A program made the translations under genes and the position numbers. The notes beneath the pieces were generated by a model, which did no database searches, had not been told where the DNA came from, and saw only the letters and a list, made by a program, of their open reading frames with translations. From positions 12,400,001 through 12,464,000 of the forward strand of contig NC_087092.1 in assembly GCF_963855985.1 (NCBI RefSeq): 64,000 nt of DNA, given 5' to 3'. The stretch comes from Ostrinia nubilalis. Lineage: Eukaryota; Arthropoda; Insecta; Lepidoptera; Crambidae. Within the stretch, counting starts at the first letter, position 1, and each line of letters starts with the position of its first letter. This document shows, one piece after another, positions 58,150 to 64,000 of the stretch.

Positions 58150-59253
58150 CAGTGTGAGTCACGTTAAAGTGTACATATGAAAATAGATGAAACTAGACCT
58201 ATTTTTATCGACAAAAAAGAGGTCAAAAAATTTTTGAGACTTTTTTTTATTTTTAATATAATTTTTTTTCTTCCAATTACTTATTGTAAAGAAAACGTAA
58301 TAACTTTTAAACTAAGCGGTATATCCTAATAAAATAAAAACAGTAATAATGCTAAATAACAGGCGATGCTAAAAAAAATACAGAAAATACACAAAAAAGG
58401 CCAACAAATAATAAAAATGACACTTTTTGAAAAAAATCTGCTTTTAGATTCGTGTTTTTTTGGTTATTTGATAAATTTCTTCAAAAAATGCCCCTATAAC
58501 CAGTGGTTTTTATTACTTTGTATTATTTTCTATCGTATTACCTTCGTAAAACCAAAAATCGCATGTCTCTATTCCTATCACAACGTTTGCAATGATCGTT
58601 TGAACTAAGCCTTTCCGGGCGCGCCATTCAACGCTTCGTTAACAACGAAACTGAAAATGGCTCTTGATTTGTAATTTTGATAAAGACAAGTTAGATTTCA
58701 AATAAAAACAAAAGATTTCGAAGTAAAATAAGCATTTTAGTTAAAATTAAAATTGTCTCTACCTGTAGCGGAGAATAATGTTGTGGCAGGCCTTTGTTCA
58801 AACGATCATAGCAAATGTTGTGATAGGGATAGAGACATGTTTTTTTTTTGGTTTTACAAAGTTAATACGATAGAGAATAATACAAAGTAATAAAAATCAC
58901 CTTTTATAGGGGGATTTTTTGGAGAAATTTATCAAATAACCAAAAAAACACGAATTTAAAAGCAGATTTTTTTCAAAAAGTTTCATTTTTTATTATTTGT
59001 TGGCATTTTTTATGTATTTTATGTATTTTTTTAGTATCGCCTGTTATTTAGCATTATTACTGTTTTTATTTTATCAGGATATACCGCTTAGTTTAAAAGT
59101 TATTACGTTTTTTTTACAATAAGTAATTGGAAGAAAAAAATTCTATAAAAAATTAAAAAAAAATCTCAAAAAATTTTTGACCTCTTTTTTGTCGATAAAA
59201 ATAGGTCTAGTTTCATCTATTTTCATATGTACACTTTAACGTGACTCACACTG
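58150..59253. mobile_element. Long-inverted-repeat element, TA-flanked
   Basis: Arms of about 465 bp (58150-58612 and 58788-59253) are highly similar reverse complements starting CAGTGTGAGTCACGTTAAAG. They surround a 175-bp spacer. TA precedes and follows. The 80-codon frame inside the left arm mirrors the arm and is not a transposase. Confidence 0.88.
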
Positions 59254-59512
59254 TATTATACACACTGATTGCTTCCCTTCTTGCCAGTCTGGTGAATGCA
59301 TGCGCATTAAGTAAATCAAATAAATTGTTAAAATGCTCCAGAAAAGTGGCTGTTGCAACAGATCCTGCAGGCAGCTCATCTTAAACAATATTACAAGTTT
59401 TAGTTAAGTAATCAGATATTTTGACAGCATTTCTTAAAATAAAGAAAAGGGAGAAGAAACTAAGAAGATAATAATTTGATAGATAATTTATCCAAACAAT
59501 ATATTGGGCACT

Positions 59513-59800
59513 AGCGGCCGCCCGCGACTTTGTATGCGTGGATCCTTATTTACCCCTATAGCCTATAATGTTATTCTGTGTTATAAAAAATAATACTGTA
59601 TGGTTTCATTAAAATCCGTTCAGTAGTTTTTGCGTGAAAGAGTAACAAACTCAAACATCCATACGGACATCCAGACATCCAAACTTTCGCATTTATAATA
59701 TTAGTAGGATGTTATTATGACGTTTATACAATAATACTATAAAGTTTCAACAAAATCCCTTCAGTAGTTTTTGCGTGAAAGAGTAACATTCATAACACTC
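59513..59800 (+). repeat. Lepidopteran CCCGCGACTT-type repeat
   Basis: It opens CTAGCGGCCGCCCGCGACTT. TTCAGTAGTTTTTGCGTGAA, then AGAGTAACA, occurs twice (about 59618 and 59760), and ATTTATAATATTAGTAGGAT separates the two copies, a typical 3' end. Confidence 0.7.
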
Positions 59801-60040
59801 TTTTAATTTAATTTTAATTTGTACACCGCAAAGGTAAGACATGTTGATACCATTTTAAATGCTGACTTAACACCTTATGCAGGTACCTACACATGTTTGA
59901 ACAAATAAATGTATCTTTATCTTTATACTCGCATAAACATACATTCACACACACTTTCGCATTTAAATAATATTATGTAAGATATTAAACCTTGGATTCC
60001 AGAGAAATTATTGTATTTCCCCGCAAAGAGGTTTCCTGTT
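59801..60040 (+). other. LINE-like tail and unassigned DNA
   Basis: AACAAATAAATGTATCTTTATCTTTATAC (59898-59926) looks like a polyadenylation signal with a short tandem tail. The body before it is unclassified. Confidence 0.35.
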
Positions 60041-60223
60041 TCAATGTTTCAATATATGACAAAGCTCCTGAAATTGGCCTTTGTTAAGCCTGTAACGTTG
60101 CCTGAACAGAAGCTCTGGCATGTCTTCAAAATTTTCTTCATATATTCTGGCTAATTCTCGCATTTTCCGCCTTCTCCGCAATTCTTCCCTGTGGGCAGCC
60201 CACAAGAAATGTAAAGTATTCAT
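60041..60223 (-). pseudogene. HARBI1-like transposase, N-terminal fragment
   Basis: The minus strand from ATG at 60223 encodes 60 residues: an Arg-rich helix (EELRRRRKMRELARIYEE), then NFEDMPELLFRQRYRLNKGQFQELC and a stop. This matches the opening of PIF/Harbinger nucleases (HARBI1 type), where such a helix precedes the DDE domain. Nothing of the catalytic domain follows, so it is a truncated remnant or a first exon whose partner is lost. An imperfect inverted pair (GGGGCGCCACCGTC at 60333 and complement at 60402) lies upstream. Confidence 0.6.
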
Positions 60224-60639
60224 TTCGTTAGATTTTGTATCAAATAGTAGGATAGGGCTATTTGAAAAATAGCATCTGACAGTTTTGGTGGTAAAAAAAA
60301 TATGATAGAAATAAAACCTTGACATTGGCAGCGGGGCGCCACCGTCAATACCGGATCGCTGGTTCCGATTTTTTGCCATGTTGGAAACTATATAGTTGAA
60401 CGACGGTAGCGCCCCCTTATCAATGAGTTTGGTGGGACAGTTCAGTTTAGGCATAGAGTTTAGGTCATCATTAAGATGTTTTTATATGTCATTGGATTGG
60501 AGGGAGGAATGATTGATGAAAGTTTACATTAGAGCTATAAAATAATAATTTAGTTATGTAAAGACAGCCTAATATAAGTCCCTCTGTTAAAATTACATAA
60601 TATATTTACTTTAATGAAGACATTTATAATAATATACTA

Positions 60640-60800
60640 ATATTATAAAGCTGAAGAGTTTGTTTGTTTGTTTGTTTGTTTGGTTGAACGCGCTAATCTC
60701 AGGAACTACTGGACCGATTTGAAAAATTATTTTTGTGTTGGATAGCCCGTTAGTTCCTGAAGGCTTTAGGCTATTTATCATCACGCTAAGACCAATAGGA
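60640..60800 (-). repeat. Lepidopteran repeat 3' end with TTTG microsatellite
   Basis: AATATTATAAAGCTGAAGAG, then five GTTT units, GGTTGAACGCGCTAATCTCA and GGATAGCCC form the reverse strand of the repeat seen at 56.6 kb. Confidence 0.65.
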
Positions 60801-62030
60801 GCGGAGCACCAATCAAGAATATTTCAAATCAATGAATTTTTACCTTTTGAGAGCTGATGCTGCGTAAACGGTTAAAGTTTCGCAAAAATCATGTATGACA
60901 GGATTGTTCCCCTTTAAAAGCTCTTTAAAAAAGTCCGCGGTAGCATATGTCTATCTTTTAAGGTTGGCTCATAGTAACCATTTTTATGCAAAAAAAATCT
61001 GTTTTAAAATAATGCATTATTTGCGAAGGTGTTTTTATAAACATGATATTAATCCTTATCCAAATAAATAAATTATTCACCACAAGTATTTAATTTTAAA
61101 CATTCTTGCCCTTTACACCATTCGATTTCAATAAATATCTTAGGAGATATCCCAGTTTTAAAATCACATCGCAGCAAAATAATGATCAAGTAGGTACTTA
61201 CTACGCGCGCTACTGATGGATCAATGCACAGCCTAAACCACTGATCGTAAAGACCTGAAACTTGGACGGTGTGTTCTTTGTATGACGTAAGCATCTGATA
61301 AGAAAGGATTTTCCAAAATTCTACCCCTAAGGAGGTAAAAAGGAGGGGCAAAGTTTGTATGAAATAACGAGATTCCTTCGTCCAATCTACTTAAAATTTT
61401 GCATAAGCATTCTATAACAGAATTAATGGAAGACGTGTTTCGTATTTTAGTGAAATGCACCCCCTAACTATGTTAAAAAGGGGTAGAAAGTTATTTTAGT
61501 GGTGATTTGCTTCAAAGTTGATATTAATTACTCATTAGTGCATTTTTTTACAATCATGACGTCATGTTAACGACTACCATACTCTAGGGGCCTCCACTTA
61601 ACCTCGGAGTGGGTGCCCGCTGCGTGCGCTCGCCCAACAATGCATAGTAATGCATGAAAGTCATGCCGCGGGCACCTGCTTGCGCTGTATACATAAACTC
61701 ATTTTCGCGCGAGAGTTTTGGCGGAGGCCCTTGAGGTAGTGGGAGTAGTCTTGAGGAAAAGCTCCTTCTCCCACGGCCAGTGGCAAGCTGGAAGCTTGGT
61801 GATTCTAGCACCCGTAGGAAAATATAAAAAAAAAGTTTACCATAATACTGCGGTAGGTGTAGTTTTCGATTTCGTTGTAAAAAAATAATACCACCGAGTA
61901 ACTTTCACCGGATCAAAGGCCGAGCTGCATATTCATAAAATATAAGAAAAAAATATTTTCATGTTTATTTAACCTGATTTTTATATTTTAAAAGTATTTA
62001 AACATTTAGATAATAACGTTAAAACATTTA
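60801..62030. other. Unassigned; one GC-rich block
   Basis: A GC-rich tract at 61584-61811 holds GTGCCCGC..GCGGGCAC and is open on the minus strand for 75 codons without family resemblance. It looks like repeat rather than gene. The rest is AT-rich. Confidence 0.4.
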
Positions 62031-62034
62031 AAAA

Positions 62035-62185
62035 TAATCGTATGAGAACGTTTTCGACTTCTCCACGGACGAAGTCGCGGGCAAAAGCTATTTGTAAAAT
62101 AATTTGACTAAATTATTAAAAGTGCCTACCCAAAGTCATTATTCCACGCGGACGAAGTCGCGGGCACAGCTAGTTTAATAAATAA
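62035..62185 (-). repeat. Two adjacent lepidopteran repeat heads (reverse strand)
   Basis: CCACGGACGAAGTCGCGGGC, then AAAAGCTA (62062), and CGCGGACGAAGTCGCGGGCA, then CAGCTAG (62147), are inverted copies of the CCCGCGACTTCGTCCGCG head. Confidence 0.7.
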
Positions 62186-62204
62186 CACTTGTAACACGGC
62201 GCGC

Positions 62205-62372
62205 CCTTTTATTTACTTCGAGCGACAAGCGCCGAGCCTGCCACTACGTCACAGCGAGATCTACGCGTACGCGCAGCCGGTTTACCCTGCCCCGAGACCC
62301 CGCTCGCCGCCGCGTGCGTCACACGCGCTCACCGGCTGGCTATAAAAGGCGTGCGAGCCGGCCTAGAAGTCA
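62205..62372 (+). promoter_or_regulatory. Core promoter with TATA box and initiator
   Basis: TATAAAAGG at 62341 lies 31 bp before the A (62372) of AGTCAGTTCG, a textbook insect initiator. The preceding 130 bp form a CpG-rich block with CTACGTCAC and CGCGTACGCG words. Spacing and strand agree with the exon that follows. Confidence 0.75.
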
Positions 62373-62450
62373 GTTCGTCCGCGACGCTCCGCGCTTCCGT
62401 ACCACGGAACACGATGCGCCCGCCGGATTGAACTCGCACACACCGCGATG
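62373..62450 (+). CDS. First exon: 5' UTR ending in ATG at a splice donor
   Basis: The transcript from 62372 runs through CG-rich leader to ATG (62448-62450), which is immediately followed by GTAAGG, a good donor. The first coding exon would thus encode only the initiator Met, a layout found in alpha-tubulin, cofilin and several ribosomal protein genes. The product cannot be named, because no second exon is seen before 64000. A short upstream frame (ATG at 62414, MRPPD, stop) lies in the leader and may temper translation. If splicing differs, the ATG may not be the start. Confidence 0.5.
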
Positions 62451-63559
62451 GTAAGGTCTGCTTCCGTAACACGGAACTGACTAGACATCGCGTTGTATCG
62501 TCCCATGCACGCTTCCCGTGCCTACTAGATAGTTAATAGAAATAGTAACTGTTGTCTTGTAGTAGCTAAGTTAATTACGCTAATTAGAATTTGCACATTG
62601 TTTACATTCATGCTTAGCTCAAATGCATAATCCAATCCTGGTTTTATGACTTATTATTTTTCACGCTTCTTGCTATAAATTTATTAAGTAAATGCTATTG
62701 TATTAAATATGGCCCTAATGCATACGCCGATCCTAGTTTTATGCTTCGCACATGCTTTTGTTATGAACTTTATTAATTAGACGCAATTGTTTAGTTTTCA
62801 ATTAAGTTTAGATCATATGCATAAACCGATCCTTGTTTTGTGTTCTAATTGAATTACTCACGCTTTTGTAATAAAGTTTATCAAGTAAATACAATTGTAT
62901 CGCTTACTATTGGATCCGGCTCAAATGCATATACCGATCCTCATTTTTTGCTTTGAACACTAAAATCATGCTTTGCCATAAGATTCATTAATCAATGCAA
63001 ATAGTATTGTTTACTATTAAGTATTGTTCATATGTACATGCTGATCCTAACTTTACTGTGATATTTTGTTTCTACCGACTACTAGCTCCGTAATAGAGAG
63101 GTTGTCTGCTTTGATCTTGTAATTTAGTCATAGGTTGATTGGCAATAAACACGAGATAAAGCCCTATAGAATTGGTTTTGGTCATTTCTCTCTGTAGGTT
63201 AGGTTCCCCTCTTACAAATAGGGCGACCCAACGCGGCGCCCTCCTACACACTGTGATTAAATCTGGATTTATCTGTAATTTACTATAAAGTGAATTTTAA
63301 AAACAAACTAATACAAAAACCATAAAGAAAATCGTATCATTTTCGGTCTTATTTAAAACATTACACTAATTGTCAAAAATGACAAATAAAAAAAACTATA
63401 CGAATTCGAGCTAATTATTTTCATTGTAAATGGTTAAATCTTTAAATGGTTTTCAGATTATGCACCAAATCAAATGAACACAGTAAATAATGACAATAAT
63501 TTAATCTAGGTGGAGAGATGTGGGTGTGCGAGGGAAGGGGTCAATCTTAATGTTAGATT
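62451..63559 (+). other. Probable first intron
   Basis: AT-rich sequence with recurring ATGCATA..CCGATCCT words (about 62633, 62719, 62818, 62926 and 63030), spaced roughly 90-110 bp. No second exon is recognised. Confidence 0.45.
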
Positions 63560-63564
63560 TTATC

Positions 63565-63700
63565 AAATACTCAATACTCAATACGTTTATTGCTTCCATA
63601 ATAGTAATATAGGTGTTACAATGTGATAATACAGTTAAAAACTGTTGTAAAGCCTTTGAAAATGACGAAAAGAGATATTAGCCCAGACCAACATTTATCG
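63565..63700 (-). mobile_element. LINE 3' tail (reverse strand)
   Basis: ATACTCAATACTCAATACGTTTATTGC, in reverse, is a polyadenylation-like GCAATAAAC followed by GTATTGA tandem units. Confidence 0.45.
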
Positions 63701-63734
63701 TGCCTTTCTAAGCATGGGTTATAATACTTATACT

Positions 63735-63940
63735 AGCTTTCCGCCCGCGGCTTCGCCCGCGTGGAATTTTGTCTGTCACCGAAATACATTACCGTGCGCG
63801 TCCCTGTTTCAAAAACCGGGATAAAAACTATCTATGTCCTTTCCCGGGAGTTAAACTATCTCTATGCCAAATTTCATCAAAATCGGTTGAAAGCAAGACA
63901 GACAGATTCCTTTTGCATTTATAATATTGGTATGGGTAGT
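63735..63940 (+). repeat. Lepidopteran CCCGCGGCTTCGCCCGCG repeat
   Basis: TTCCGCCCGCGGCTTCGCCC, then GCGTGG, opens the repeat. TGCCAAATTTCATCAAAATC, then GGTT, and CATTTATAATATTGGTATGG close it. Confidence 0.75.
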
Positions 63941-64000
63941 ATAAATTTATAGCAGTAAAACTAAGACACAAATCATTTTAGGCACTCTTACACAATTACG

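Noticed and set aside
58366..58608. 80-codon frame in the long-inverted-repeat element
   Set aside because: It lies in one arm, has low-complexity hydrophobic content, and no transposase motif; its mirror in the other arm is broken.

Overview
The window reads as nuclear DNA of a moth or butterfly (Lepidoptera). It is AT-rich and almost free of long reading frames. It carries repeat signatures known from lepidopteran genomes: the CCCGCGACTTCGTACGCG-type interspersed repeats, RTE-type LINE tails that decode to a conserved '..EAFVQQWTS..' C-terminus, short inverted-repeat elements (MITEs) with TTA duplications, and a Dong/R4-type LINE embedded in TAA microsatellite. These assignments rest on reading motifs in the sequence; no database search was run.

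Host genes are few. At 2044-2367 (+) is the last coding exon of a Ras-family GTPase with a basic tail and a CVIS prenylation box; its other exons lie upstream of the window or were not recognised. At 62341-62450 (+) is a sharp core promoter (TATA box, initiator) with a first exon whose start ATG abuts a GTAAGG splice donor, so that gene continues beyond the window. Weaker first-exon candidates are at 8810-8858 and 16463-17149.

The most gene-like locus is 49.0-53.9 kb. A CpG-rich promoter and 5' exon (49050-49177) lie upstream of two same-strand reading frames: a 102-residue protein of unknown family (50149-50457) and an intact 733-residue basic protein (50811-53012). The larger protein has a Cys/His cluster and an Asp(86)Asp(33)Glu arrangement, which is the pattern of a DDE transposase. 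Direct-repeat arrays of a GTCATTACCAT motif and two copies of a GC-rich foldback element bracket these frames. I could not assign the family, and this is my best candidate for an undescribed system.

The rest is nested mobile DNA. 2.4-5.9 kb is an inverted-repeat-bounded composite just after the Ras stop codon. 12.2-15.9 kb is a head-to-tail array of Dong/R4-like LINE copies with TAA runs at most junctions, one with an intact 867-residue ORF. 16.1-17.9 kb is bounded by nearly identical 105-bp inverted repeats. 18.5-19.4 kb is a TTAA-flanked piggyBac-like element. 21.45-21.97 kb is a LINE with a twin-priming inversion. 35.2, 36.7-37.6, 45.7-46.6, 54.9-55.3, 55.4-57.8 and 58.15-59.25 kb are further inverted-repeat elements, the 45.7-kb one with a 9-bp target duplication. 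Several MITEs and a HARBI1-like transposase fragment (60.0-60.2 kb) complete the set. The long stretches between these are listed as holding nothing I can name.
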